Shown here: piece after piece, positions 11,217-20,893 of the stretch
How the letters are laid out: every line of letters begins with the position of its first letter
Numbering within the stretch: position 1 is the stretch's first letter
From: Terrilactibacillus sp. S3-3
GTDB taxonomy: Bacteria; Bacillota; Bacilli; Bacillales; Sporolactobacillaceae
Assembly (NCBI GenBank): GCA_030437565.1
Contig: CP129291.1
Span: 1,426,001 to 1,490,000 of the forward strand
Reading direction: 5' to 3'
Length of the DNA stretch: 64,000 nucleotides
Made by a program: the position numbers and the translations under genes
The notes under the pieces: generated by a model
What the model was told of the DNA's origin: nothing
What the model saw: the letters and a program-made list of their open reading frames with translations, nothing else
Database searches by the model: none

Positions 11217-11426
11217 ATGAGGCTGAGACATTTTGCTAAAAAAGTTTTTGCCTGTCCGGCATAGTGTTCAATCGCGTCAGGAACAAGACCGAACCAAAGA
11301 TTGCGTCTCGGCGGACGGGATTGTTTTTTTTTTTTCGATCCGCACCGTTTTCCGTTCCGAACGCGGGGTTTCCATAAAATGGACAAATTGTTCGGTCAGA
11401 AATTTGACATAATCATCGGATTTCAT
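11189..11426 (-). CDS. yqzE: YqzE-family small protein
   Basis: Small protein of unknown function found next to comG in Bacillales. The start MKSDDYVKFLTEQFVHFM and the later NLWFGLVPDAIEHY segment match the family pattern (short N-terminal helix, basic middle, hydrophobic WFGxxP part). The two halves are in different frames; the shift is in the T12 run at 11327-11338. Last gene of the minus-strand comG-aroK operon. Confidence 0.72.
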
Positions 11427-11450
11427 CGCGCGTCCCTCGCATCCTTGCTT

Positions 11451-12014
11451 TCAATTGATTTCTTGTTCACAGGATGCCCCAAAAGCGGGTAATCTATCCA
11501 GTATGAAAATAATTTCTTTAACGATCAGCGGCACGCTTTTCATCGTTGTATCGATGACAAAATCGGCATCCAAATAATAAGGCAGACGGCTTTTGTACAA
11601 TTTGACAAATGCCTGGCCTGGATTCTGCTGCAAGAGCGGCCGGGTTGTGTCATGCAGCAAACGATTATTAATTCGCTCAATGTCGCAGTGCAAATAAATC
11701 ATGATGCCGCTTTTTTTCATGATCGCACGGTTTGTCCCGGAGACAACGAGACCGCCTCCGGTTGTAATGATCGCTTGTTTATCTCTTTTAGCCAAAGCGC
11801 GCAGCGTTTCTTCTTCCTCGCACCGGCGAAAAAAAGGTTCACCTTTTATTTTAAAAATATCACGGACGGATTGTCCGCTGCTTGTTTCAATCAGCTGGTC
11901 GGTATCGAGCACATCGAGGGCAAGCACTTTGCCGAGCGCCTTGCCGACCGTTGTTTTGCCGGCTCCCATAAAGCCCGTCAGGAACAGCATCTGTTTCATG
12001 TCTTTTCTATCCAT
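11451..12014 (-). CDS. aroK: shikimate kinase AroK
   Basis: Phosphorylates shikimate in aromatic amino acid synthesis. The P-loop GFMGAGKTTVG is near residue 14, DTD is in the shikimate site, then ITTGGGLV and the lid with TTRPLL. Intact, 187 residues. AAAGGTGG supports ATG 12014, overlapping the end of comGG; ATG 11999 is an alternative. A shikimate kinase directly behind comGG is common in Bacillaceae. Confidence 0.93.
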   Translation of the reverse strand: MDRKDMKQMLFLTGFMGAGKTTVGKALGKVLALDVLDTDQLIETSSGQSVRDIFKIKGEPFFRRCEEEETLRALAKRDKQAIITTGGGLVVSGTNRAIMKKSGIMIYLHCDIERINNRLLHDTTRPLLQQNPGQAFVKLYKSRLPYYLDADFVIDTTMKSVPLIVKEIIFILDRLPAFGASCEQEIN

Positions 12015-12366
12015 TTAATAATGCCACCTTTGTTCATATCATAATCGAATTGATCCGATTCGGTTTCACCATTTAACGTCAGCGTCAGCCAAACGGTGAC
12101 CACCTGACCGGATGAACTCGTCTCGTATTCGGCTTTTCCTAAATCATATATGAAAGTACCGGATGTCGGCAATGTTTTTTTACCGGCCAAGTCGCTGATA
12201 TCGGCGACTGCGCACTCCCGGAGCTGCTGAAATTGGAAGGCGGTCATGTAGGTTTGAAAAAAGTGCCTGTCGCTGTTTAACAAAATAACGGCCTGGATCG
12301 AAAAGCCAGCAGAAGAAAACTGATCATCATCGCGAGTGGCAGAATGAATCCCCTTTCGTTAGCCAT
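11996..12366 (-). CDS. comGG: competence pseudopilin ComGG
   Basis: Minor pseudopilin of the DNA-uptake pilus. The start MANERGFILPLAMMISFLLL is a basic leader, Gly-Phe cleavage site and hydrophobic helix; the rest (VILLNSDRHFFQTYMTAFQFQQL) is the amphipathic helix typical of ComGG. A frameshift at about 12300 separates the two parts. Overlaps comGF by 8 bases and aroK by 19. Confidence 0.75.
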
Positions 12367-12822
12367 GTTTGTCCTCGTCCTTTCCAGTTTGTAAGTCATT
12401 GTTCCCGCCTAAATAAAGCTGATCGCTCCATTGGAACAGATGCCGGTTTTCATCCTCTATTTGGATTGACAAGAACCGGCCGGAGCATTGGAAGTGAATC
12501 GAATGGACATGCTGCAGGACGATGTCGTAGCCCTCTCCATTTACTTGCCGATAGACGCGGAGACCCGATTGTTTGAAATCAACGGTCGAATCGGCAAGGC
12601 TGAGTGATAATTGATTGTCCGTGCAGGCGAGCGATTGCGCTTGATGGACTTCATCTGCCGTCTGCAAAAAAAAAAGACAAACACTTCTTTGCGGGATACC
12701 AGATCATCTTTAAAATGGCGCGACATACTGATGACGATGGCTGTGATCAGAAAGAGGGCGGCCATCAGTGCACTAAGCGCAAGCATCATTGACAATAACG
12801 TGAATCCTTTTTGATTATTCAT
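12359..12822 (-). CDS. comGF: competence protein ComGF
   Basis: Membrane-anchored pseudopilin-like protein. MNNQKGFTLLSMMLALSALMA is a type IV pilin-like N-terminus; the body (QSLACTDNQLSLSLADSTVDF, GYDIVLQHVHSIHF) fits ComGF. The frame changes in the A10 run at 12667-12676. Overlaps comGE by 4 bases, so translation is likely coupled. Confidence 0.72.
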
Positions 12823-13148
12823 TTTTTACCCTCACTACACAGGCGGTATTCCTCGTGATGAAGGCCAGGCCAATGTACGCACAGTTTGGCCTCATGCTCG
12901 GTAGCTTTTTTCCAGTCAAGGACATAGGGGCGGGTGGCGGGTACGGCAGGCAGCATATCGTCGTTTGGAGCGGCTTGCCACTTTAAAAGTGCATTCTGAA
13001 GCAGGCTGAGCGCCTCTTTTTTTTGTTCAATGGCCTGCCTTTCTTGATAAGTATGGTACAGAAGCGGAAATGAGACAAGCATGACAAGCGTCAGCAGCAG
13101 AACGGCAAAAATGGCTTCGGCTAAAAAGAAGCCTTCATTGTTTTTCAA
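12819..13148 (-). CDS. comGE: competence pseudopilin ComGE
   Basis: TTG at 13148-13146 gives MKNNEGFFLAEAIFAVLLLTLVM, a proper prepilin start inside the end of comGD; the longer frame upstream (from 13202) has no signal character. The rest is a short alpha/beta part ending in CVHWPGLHHEEYRLC. Position and length (about 109 residues) fit ComGE. Confidence 0.7.
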   Translation of the reverse strand: MKNNEGFFLAEAIFAVLLLTLVMLVSFPLLYHTYQERQAIEQKKEALSLLQNALLKWQAAPNDDMLPAVPATRPYVLDWKKATEHEAKLCVHWPGLHHEEYRLCSEGKK

Positions 13149-13587
13149 AATAAAACCTTCCTTGTCCAAGTAAAATGACCAGCTTGTATTTGATATGCCC
13201 AAGAATGAAAAACAGCGAACCCGGCTTTTGAAAATGCCCGTTTCTCAGAATAACCAAATTTAAATCGTGTGTGGCTTTTTCGACGACCATTCTTTTATCA
13301 TCAAAAGAAAAGCTGTCAAAAGTGACCGTATTTTTGTCAACGAGCACAAGATGCCGGCTGTTATCGAAAGTCACGGTTACCGGCGAAGAATCGGCAAGGG
13401 CCGTCATCTGGGCATTGTTCAAAGTATCCTGGCATTGCTCAACAAAATCTTCCATCGTTTGTTCATCAGATAATTGGGAAAATGTCAGAAACGAAAGGGG
13501 GACAATTAAACAGGCGATAGCGACAACAATCAGCATTTCGATCAGGGTAAACCCGCTTTTGGATAATAGAACCTTATTCCGGTTCAT
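13135..13587 (-). CDS. comGD: competence pseudopilin ComGD
   Basis: Intact, 150 residues. Prepilin leader and helix: SKSGFTLIEMLIVVAIACLIV, cleaved by ComC between Gly and Phe. Then SFLTFSQLSDEQTMEDFVEQ and a beta-rich body with FDSFSF. Overlaps comGC by 14 bases. Confidence 0.88.
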   Translation of the reverse strand: MNRNKVLLSKSGFTLIEMLIVVAIACLIVPLSFLTFSQLSDEQTMEDFVEQCQDTLNNAQMTALADSSPVTVTFDNSRHLVLVDKNTVTFDSFSFDDKRMVVEKATHDLNLVILRNGHFQKPGSLFFILGHIKYKLVILLGQGRFYFEKQ

Positions 13588-13891
13588 GCACTTTGCCGTC
13601 GCTGTCCAAGGTCAGCGTCTTTCCGTTAGGACAAGTGATGTTATCCACATAATCGTTGTCCAATAATTCCTGCAGCGTCGGCAGTTCGCCGTCATGTTCC
13701 ATTTCATACGTCCCGACCTGGCTCTGCACGAGCTGCACCGTCGCCTTGCAGCTTTTCGTTTCGACAACTTGATGTGACTTGATCATATTCGGTAGCGATA
13801 AGATAAGCAGCAGAATGGAGATGATCATCAGTACGATCATCATTTCAATCAGAGTAAAACCGTCTTGCGTCAATTTGATTTTTTCAAGCAT
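13574..13891 (-). CDS. comGC: major competence pseudopilin ComGC
   Basis: Intact, 105 residues. Leader LTQDGFTLIEMMIVLMIISI, Glu5 of the mature pilin present, and NITCPNGKTLTLDSDG near the end; paired Cys as in ComGC. AAAGGAG precedes ATG 13891. In related genomes comGA (ATPase) and comGB (platform protein) come directly before it; neither is present here. Confidence 0.93.
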   Translation of the reverse strand: MLEKIKLTQDGFTLIEMMIVLMIISILLLILSLPNMIKSHQVVETKSCKATVQLVQSQVGTYEMEHDGELPTLQELLDNDYVDNITCPNGKTLTLDSDGKVHEPE

Positions 13892-14239
13892 AGGAAGGAC
13901 TCCTTTGGGGTGGATTAAAAAGCGGACAAGTAGAAGCTGAGGTGAAAATCATCATGCAGAACAAAAAGAAATTAAAAAAAGAAGAGATGGATCAACGAGA
14001 CAGAAAGGCAAGCGATGGGGACAAGAGGGAATAAGGAAATAAATACCGGAGGCTGAGTTATTATCACTCCTTTGAATAACGAGGTATGATTAGTGATTCG
14101 ACATGACTCGGCAAAATCCTTTTTTGGCGGTAAAAAAAAATTGGTGACAGGAAAAGCCTTTTAACAGGAAGAGAAATAAAAGCTAAATTGCAAGAATAAA
14201 AGCGCCCAAATAAATGGGTGCCCTATAAGTCAAGTTTAT
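13892..14239. other. no gene recognised; comGA/comGB expected here but absent
   Basis: No open frame of note on the minus strand upstream of comGC. A 26-codon Lys/Glu-rich plus-strand frame starts at 13953 but has no recognisable features. I see no convincing promoter or paired ComK AAAAN5TTTT boxes. Confidence 0.6.
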
Positions 14240-14589
14240 TTATTTCCGAAATTTATAATTGAAATCATAAGGTGTCATCTTTCCGATATAATCACGAACG
14301 GATCTTTAATCTGTTTTTGTAAATCTTTAAGTGAATACGTAATGATAGGTTTTGCCCGACACCAAAGATTGTTTTTCAAAACCGTCTTTTCGCCAATTTA
14401 AAATTGGAATTTGAAATTCATCATACCATTTTAAGGGGATGTGTCTAGGCTGACTGGTTGTTGACACGACTCGATAATTGTCAGGATCCGTATCATCAAT
14501 AATAATCACTGGCGACGCTTTGATTCAGTTGGATCGTCGATAAAGGCGAAATCCAAGTAAATGATATCACCTAATTCAAGATGCGTCAT
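14240..14589 (-). pseudogene. PemK/MazF-like toxin gene, frameshifted
   Basis: MTHLELGDIIYLDFAFIDD, KRRPVIIIDD and SLVRAKPIITYSL together match MazF/PemK endoribonucleases (GDI/V-x-x-x-DF, KRRP-VI, Vr-x-x-k-x). At least two frameshifts (about 14508 and about 14345) and possibly a third near the end (RDYIGKMTPYDFNYKFRK). It follows a small gene that may be its antitoxin, 10 bases away. Whether the toxin is active depends on whether the shifts are real. Confidence 0.6.
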
Positions 14590-14598
14590 AGCATTTGA

Positions 14599-14748
14599 TT
14601 AATCTTCAAATAAGTAACGGTGATCCTTATTTTCTCTATCTAATAGTGTTTTGCCATCTTTCACTGCGGTTTTAACGGACACTTTTTCTAAAGTTTCTTT
14701 TGACAATTGTAACCGGTTATAATCGTTCTTTGAAAGTACAGATGCCAT
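14599..14748 (-). CDS. small protein, possible antitoxin of the MazF-like toxin
   Basis: 49 residues from ATG 14748 behind AAGGGGG: MASVLSKNDYNRLQLSKETL, then a charged tail HRYLFED. No known fold recognised; the antitoxin idea rests only on size, charge and its place directly before the toxin frame. Confidence 0.45.
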   Translation of the reverse strand: MASVLSKNDYNRLQLSKETLEKVSVKTAVKDGKTLLDRENKDHRYLFED

Positions 14749-14994
14749 TTTTTTATCCCCCTTACTTTTTTTTTTACACACTGTCAACACCTCAAAATAG
14801 TTAGTGCTAACAGTCTATGCCAAATTATTTCAAGTATACATTCAAATGACCTTTTTTTTAAGACGTGGTCCAGGCGATTTAAATAGACATATTTTCAAGT
14901 CTTTTCTCATCACTAGTAAATTTCTCACAGTTTTCTGCCCGTAGAATTAAAATAAAAAGAAACGGGTTAACCCAATTCGTTTCTCATTCGATGA

Positions 14995-15195
14995 ACAGTA
15001 AGGTTTCCTCGGGAAAGAACGGCCGGCTTTCCAACCGACACTGTCGCGGTTCAGCCAAAAGTGGATATCGAGACGATTCAGTCGCTGGAAGCAAGCCATA
15101 AATCAGGCTTATCCGGATCATCTTTTCAACTGCCGCTAATTCAGGCTGTCTTTATTTCGATCGATGTAAACGCCCCTTGCGATTCTGCTCTCTAG
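14995..15195 (+). pseudogene. possible IS1380-family transposase fragment
   Basis: One frame reads GKERPAFQPTLSRFSQKW, similar to the SQPTLSRFEN start of IS1380 transposases, and later AVFISIDVNA, where these have a LDxDST strand. No ends or other parts found. The remainder of 14749-15294 holds only an inverted repeat GAAACG/CGTTTC around GGTTAACC near 14961-14984. Confidence 0.35.
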
Positions 15196-15294
15196 TATAC
15201 GTTGATCATAGAAAAAACACTTCTCCTATCAAGCAGGATTAAAATGGGTAATGCTGCAAAAGTCAGGCGTGATGATATCGCTTAACATCCGAGG

Positions 15295-15465
15295 CTATCG
15301 TTTCGACTTATACCGATTAAAAGTTTTCTGTAGAAGATTTGCAACGTCTTCATTAGAAAAATTGGAGCAATCGATAATGGTGCCGATTTTCGAAAGCTCT
15401 TTGAGAATCGATTGCTGCGCGAGTCGTCCTTGACAGAATCTCATATTATTTGTTTTCTCGTTCAT
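15295..15465 (-). CDS. small hypothetical protein
   Basis: 56 residues, start MNEKTNNMRFCQGRLAQQ at ATG 15465, 8 bases behind AAAGGGAG. Basic C-terminus (FNRYKSKR). No family recognised. Downstream of, and in the same direction as, the next gene, so perhaps one transcript. Confidence 0.45.
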   Translation of the reverse strand: MNEKTNNMRFCQGRLAQQSILKELSKIGTIIDCSNFSNEDVANLLQKTFNRYKSKR

Positions 15466-15511
15466 GGGTTCATCTCCCTTTAATTGTTCACAATTTTTTT
15501 CCGACAAAATA

Positions 15512-15854
15512 TCAGCAAAAATAAAAAGGTCTGTTTAAATTTGCGGCATGCTCCATCCCCTCGGCCAGCATCCGTGCCTGGATTTGATCCGGATCGCCAT
15601 TCCACGAACAGACAAGCTGTCTGAGCCGCGGGGCAATCCGTGCGCAGTCTTCTACGGTCAATTCTCCTTCACAGTCCGAATGTTCAAGCAGGGGGATAAT
15701 CGCATCCTTGTAATTTGAAAAAAAAAGAGCGATCGCCGCCGAAACCTTCCATTTGATTCAGGTCAATACCGACTTCGTGTGCCAGTTTTACTCTGAATTC
15801 ATGAAAAAGGTTATAAGTCCAGTGCGCGTTGCAATAACTGAAATTAACTCCCAA
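15512..15854 (-). CDS. hypothetical protein (short alpha-helical type), frameshifted
   Basis: TTG start behind AAGGAG: MGVNFSYCNAHWTYNLFHEF, then GIDLNQMEGFGGDRSFFF; after a shift in the T9 run at about 15718 it continues LLEHSDCEGELTVEDCARIAPRL and ARMLAEGMEHA. This resembles small conserved proteins of unknown function in Firmicutes and actinobacteria with the EGFGG and HSDCxGEL pattern, a resemblance from memory, not a search. Confidence 0.55.
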
Positions 15855-16136
15855 TACTGCTCATCTCCTTAAAAAAGAATGACGGAGTCTCTTGTAAGAT
15901 CCTTGATTCTTTTATACTGCGAAAGAGCGGGCCGGCCAAATCAGGAAAATGTGATTTTTACGCTGATTTACCCGCTTTTTTAAAGCTGAATGTCAAAAGT
16001 AAAGTCATTTATCACTGAAAACTTTGAAAAACAGTGAAATTGATCTTTTAATAAAAAATCAGTGGTACTGATTGAAGCTATTATACACAAAATTATCAAA
16101 TTTGATAGACGAATTGAGAATGGGTCTAACGTTATA

Positions 16137-16157
16137 ATATGTTATGTATTAACATAT
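16137..16157. promoter_or_regulatory. inverted repeat ATATGTTA-n5-TAACATAT overlapping a TATAAT box
   Basis: A perfect 8-bp inverted repeat directly on a TATAAT (16133-16138), about 75 bases ahead of the ferric-reductase-like gene. The position suggests an operator of a dimeric repressor (MarR/TetR-like); the protein is unknown. Confidence 0.4.
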
Positions 16158-16213
16158 CACATCAAAAAACAACAAACATCTTGCTTATCCAAGGGATGAA
16201 AGGGAGGTACGAA

Positions 16214-17080
16214 ATGAACGTATCATTAAAAAAGATATCTGCAACTAAAAGGATGAATCGGTCGTTATCTTTACGTATGAGTCTCATTGTTACGGGAAGG
16301 GTCTATTAACATTCTTGCCTTTGTATGTTTGGATTTATCGGCTTCAATCACTTGGGGAAAGTCCGGCAGCGCTGCGAATGCCTTCCACGCATATGGAAAA
16401 CATGTCTACATTTTGGTCATTTCCAATTTTACAGGCTTCAGGACTTGCCGGCCTCATTTGGTCATATATTGGAGTGTTATTAGGTCTCATGATATCAGCG
16501 CGGAGTTTGGCGTGGTTGCCACTTAATAAAGGTCAAATAAATAGATTGCATCGGCAGATTTCCCTTCTGGTCATCGGCTTTATTCTTGTTCACGCTTTAG
16601 CAACTTCATTTGATGCAATGGGGGGGGGAGTATTATTACGTCATTTATTCCTTGGCAGGCCTACTGGAAAGCGGCCACATTTGCTTACAATCTTGGTATA
16701 TTCGCTATGTATTTCGCTATTCTGTTTGGTCCAACCTATTATTTGCGTAACTGGTTAGGTACACGCATATGGTTATATGCACATCGTTTGACTTTGCTCA
16801 TATACATTTTTTATCTATTTGGCACACCTTGATTTTGGGAGCAGACGTCTCCTTTTACTCTTGGATCCGTCCTTTTATCTGGATCATACAGATTCCATTG
16901 CTTCTGCTATTGATCAGAAGGCTTGTGCGGCCGTCACGTACTGGAAAGAAACAATCTCATTACATATGGATTTGGTCGGTAACGATTCGATACGGGCTGG
17001 CTGTTCTAAGCGGAATAGCCATAGCGGCTATAGTGATAATTGTTGCAACAGGAAATTCAGATTTTATAAAAGTTATCTAG
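16214..17080 (+). CDS. ferric reductase-like transmembrane domain protein (several frameshifts)
   Basis: Integral membrane protein with about six helices. Two His pairs typical of bis-haem ferric reductase domains can be seen: HRQISLLVIGFILVH and HRLTLLIYIFYLWH. Other parts include SFIPWQAYWKAATFAYNLG and FYSWIRPFIWIIQIPLLL. Start MNVSLKKISATKR at ATG 16214 behind GGGAGG. Frames change near 16300, in the G9 run at about 16621-16629, and near 16820. No FAD/NADPH domain follows, so it would be a stand-alone haem membrane protein. Confidence 0.68.
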
Positions 17081-17117
17081 CGATAGCAGATGAATCATGC
17101 GGTTTCCCGAAAAAATT

Positions 17118-18047
17118 CTATCGATGTTCATGCTGCCGGGGAAGCTTTTTAGCCGGCGCAGGCACATGCTTTGGCTTAAAGTTGATCACATCCGATGAGT
17201 ACAGAGTAAAACTGAGATGACTGCCGGAGCTATGCGCGCGAATCAGAATCGGCTGATGATAGTTATTTTGAAATTGGAAATCGGGGCCGTACCAGCTGAC
17301 AGTGGCATCGCGGCCCGGCGGAACATAAGAGACGTGTTTGCTGTGTGAAAAGCGCTGGACAATGTGCAGGCCCGCCCGATCTGCCGCATTGAACAAGGTG
17401 GAGGAAACCTGGCAAATTCCGCCGCCTATTCCTTCAGAGTATTCACCGCGTACAATCACTTTGGCCGTCCGGTAGCCTTTTGCTTTTGTTCGACGGCCGA
17501 CCACATGATTAAAGGAAAAGATTTCACCGGGAAAGACCACGTGATTATTGATGGCTTTTAGGGCAAGTGTTATATTGTTTGCACGGCTTTTATTGCCGGG
17601 ATTAAAAAAAGTGGCATAACGGCCGATTGCCTGTACCCGGATTTGGCCGAGCAATTCGCTGTCTACTTTCGGCTGAACAGCAATGAGCGGCACATGAACG
17701 GGCTGAGTACCGCCGGAATAGAAGGAAGCGTAGAATTGATCTTTAAACATTCTTCGGTAAAGCCGATGGCCGGAACGTCCCGGGGTAATACCGCCGGATG
17801 CGTTGATTTTGGCATTCACGGCAGGCGAGACAACAAGCGAATTTAAATGGTCCATATAGGCATTTAAGCGATCGTTATCAACAAGCGGCGGACCGGTGAC
17901 GGGCAAAACAAACTGGCTGCGTGTCGGACGATCAATAATTTTTTCTTTATGAACCATTTCAAGATGCTTTTCCAAATGCTCCGGTACAATGAACTGATTA
18001 AGAAAAATAAGAGCTGCAATCCAAATATGTGTTATCAAAACGGACAC
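17118..18047 (-). CDS. VanW family protein
   Basis: Intact, 309 residues with an N-terminal hydrophobic helix (signal anchor). The VanW core is clear: FSFNHVVGRRTKAKGYRTA and EGIGGGICQVSSTLFNAA. Such proteins are extracytoplasmic, many tied to the cell wall, with unknown biochemical role; here there is no vancomycin-resistance context. The C-terminus is proline- and basic-rich (VPAPAKKLPRQHEHR). Confidence 0.87.
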   Translation of the reverse strand: MSVLITHIWIAALIFLNQFIVPEHLEKHLEMVHKEKIIDRPTRSQFVLPVTGPPLVDNDRLNAYMDHLNSLVVSPAVNAKINASGGITPGRSGHRLYRRMFKDQFYASFYSGGTQPVHVPLIAVQPKVDSELLGQIRVQAIGRYATFFNPGNKSRANNITLALKAINNHVVFPGEIFSFNHVVGRRTKAKGYRTAKVIVRGEYSEGIGGGICQVSSTLFNAADRAGLHIVQRFSHSKHVSYVPPGRDATVSWYGPDFQFQNNYHQPILIRAHSSGSHLSFTLYSSDVINFKPKHVPAPAKKLPRQHEHR

Positions 18048-18173
18048 CTCCAGACCGTTAGTATGATCAAAAACGGGCTGAAATATTTAAAAAACAGCCA
18101 TAGGAGGGCCGCGTCAGCCTATAAAATAGGCGGGAATATTTACTTAAATACGGTGATAAATGAGTCGCTGAGT

Positions 18174-19176
18174 TTATATGTCTAAATCGCAAAATAGAAG
18201 CTTTGTCATGAAAAATTGAATAAAATGGGCGAACGATGATGGCCCGGGATAGAAGCATAAAATAAAGGACGGCCCATCAGTGCTTATCGTGATCGGGTCG
18301 GAAAAATAGTCAATCACGAACCGGCTGAAATCGCGGGCGGCCATTGACAAGTAGTGATTCTTCATCCATGATAACCACATCGTCCGCCGGCAAACCGGAG
18401 CTTCAATATGCAGCTTTGCTATGGAGTCGGTATTCATGCTCTCCCACAAAAAGGCCGGAAGAAAGGCGCTGCCGAGGCCCGACCGAACAAGACCGCAGAT
18501 GACTTCCGGAGTCGTGCATTCAAACGCAATGTTAGGAGTGAATGCCGCCTGCCGGCAAACATCGTTTGTGATCTCCCGAAGGCCGCACTCAGTTGTATAG
18601 TAAATCAGCGGTTCATCAGCTATTTCCTCCAAACGGATACTTTTCCGTCCGGCCAGACGATGCGAGTCCGGCACGGCTAAGAAAATCTCCTCGGTGACAA
18701 TGGGTTCAGTGTGAACCTCCAAATGGTTAATGGGCAAGGTGGAAATACAGAGATCGATATCGCCGTTCAAAAGCTGATTTTGTAATTCTGCCTGATGGGA
18801 TCACCTGAAAGAGCCGGAATTTAACCTGCGGATGATTCGTTAAATACTCACTCAAAAGGCTGGGCAATAGCCGCGAAGTGGTGGCGCCCACCGTAATACT
18901 GCCTCGCTCAAAACCCGACAATTCTGCCAGCTCGCGTTGCCCTTCTTCTAACTCTTGAAAGCTTCGATTGACTCTTTTGAGAAAGGTCTTTCCAAACTGA
19001 TTCAGCCGTATCCGTTTTCCCTTTCGTTCAAACAATGGAACACCCAAGCTTTCCTCCAGCCGGGCAATGGTTTTGCTCAGAGAGGGCTGCGCGATGTGCA
19101 GTTCTTCGGCAGCGCGTGTGACATTTTCCACCCTAGCCACAACCCGAAAATATTTTAACTGCAATAGATCCATCAA
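18174..19176 (-). CDS. LysR family transcriptional regulator (frameshifted)
   Basis: N-terminal HTH: MDLLQLKYFRVVARVENVTR, AAEELHIAQPSLSKTIARLE, then the linker helix and, after a shift near 18800 (AELQNQLLNGDIDL), the effector-binding domain. Divergent from the MFS gene at 19523, with about 350 bases between them. The last 30 residues (after FVIDYF) are longer than usual. Paralogous to the LysR at 25651-26536; likely controls the MFS/OYE pair. Confidence 0.82.
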
Positions 19177-19522
19177 GTATCCACCTTCTAAATAGCCTTT
19201 AGTCTATTATTATATGGTTAATTATATATTTTTGTTTATAAGCAATCAATATTATAATCTAAAATAGTTATTCAAAAATACATAAAAGATCAGACAGTTT
19301 AGAAGGGGTGTAAAACAATGATCGACTTATCAGTTCAAACGGGTGGGAAAATTTGCTGGCAAGTACGTTATCTCTTACCCCCCCTAAGTGATTTTGAATC
19401 ATGGAGAAAATGGAAAGCAAATGCGAATGAATGCAGCATAAAGGGTTCGGCCGCATCAGCCATATGATGAAACAGCAAAAAAAAGAGAGACAAAAGGGTT
19501 AAAGTAAAAAGGAGAAGAATAG

Positions 19523-20721
19523 ATGAATAAATCGAAGTTATGGACGAAGGATTTTTTTACAGGCACGTTTACGAACTTTTTTCTTATGTTGAACTATTAC
19601 TTATTAGTCGTCATTATGACCGTATATGCTATGGATACTTTTGGTGCCCGGCCCACAGAAGCAGGGCTGGCTTCCTCTATTTTTGTCATTGGTACACTCA
19701 TCGCCCGGCCCCTCTGCGGGAGATGGATTGATCGGGTGGGTAAAAGAAAAATGTTTGCTTTTGGCGCAGCTCTGAGCCTGATTCTGACTTTATTATATTT
19801 TGGCGTGAATAACATTTGGTTGCTGTTTGCCACGCGTTTTTTTCATGGCGCAGCTTATGGGATTGCCGCGACAGCTGTCGGAACAATTGTCACGCATATC
19901 ATCCCCGATGATAGACGGGGAGAAGGGATTGGTTACTTTATGCTGAGTCTCACTTTGGCATCAGCTATCGGTCCTTTCCTTGGAATGTTCATTGTCCAAC
20001 ACGGCAGCTTCAGAATGATTTTCGTTGTTTGCAGTATTTCTGCTTTATTAAGTCTAGCGAGTGTATTCTTTTTGCCTGATCCAAAAATTAAATGGACGCA
20101 TGAGCAGACAGCGAAAATGAGCGGATTCAAATTGAGCCATTTTTTTGAAATTAAGGCCATTCCTATTTCCATCGTTTGTGCGCTGATCTACTTTTGCTAT
20201 TCAAGCCTTCTTTCCTTTCTCACGCCTTATGCAAAAGAGATTCATTTAGTGGACGCGGCCAGTTTTTCTTCTTCCTTATCTACTCAATCGCTATTTTAAT
20301 TTCAAGGCCGTTTACCGGCAGATTGTTTGATTCCAAAGGCGAAAATATAACCATGTATCCGGCCTTTTTGGTCTTCATGATTGGGATGGCCCTTCTCAGC
20401 CAGGCTCATCATGGCCTGATTTTATTAATAGCCGCAGTTTTCCTGGGCTTTGGTGTAGGTGTCGTACAGTCTTGCGGCCTGGCGATTGCGATTAAAGTGA
20501 CGCCGCCGCAGCGGCTGGGCCTGGCAAATTCCACTTTTTACATGTTTCTAGACATAGGTGTCGGCATTGGTCCGGTTGTATTAGGGGTATTTATTCCTTT
20601 TACCGGTTACAAGGGACTTTATATGGGCCTGGTGATTGTGACATTGGCAAGTACTTTCTTGTATTACCTGTTACACGGGAGAAAAACGGGACAAGAGGAA
20701 AGATTTGAGCAGTCCGTGTGA
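19523..20721 (+). CDS. MFS transporter (drug/metabolite exporter type)
   Basis: About 395 residues with 12 predicted helices. The loop 2-3 motif RPLCGRWIDRVGKRK is the MFS signature, repeated in weaker form in the second half (RPFTGRLFDSKG). One frameshift near 20265. AAAAGGAG supports ATG 19523. Substrate unknown. Divergent LysR upstream, OYE family reductase downstream. Confidence 0.85.
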
Positions 20722-20893
20722 TCGGCTTATTTGCCGAGGACAGTTATGTTTTCGTATATAATGGTCACTATTTCCATATTATATAAATCAATGAAAGGAA
20801 TGGCTGCTGCTGAGCATATTTTTATCATAATCGAACATTTAAATATAAAATATGTACGTGAGCACCTATATTTTTTAGAAAGAGGTTTTGCGT

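Noticed and set aside
19318..19473. 52-codon frame ahead of the MFS gene with an AGAAGGGG site
   Set aside because: Composition is not protein-like in any frame and it breaks at C7/A8 runs; I could not connect it to a family.
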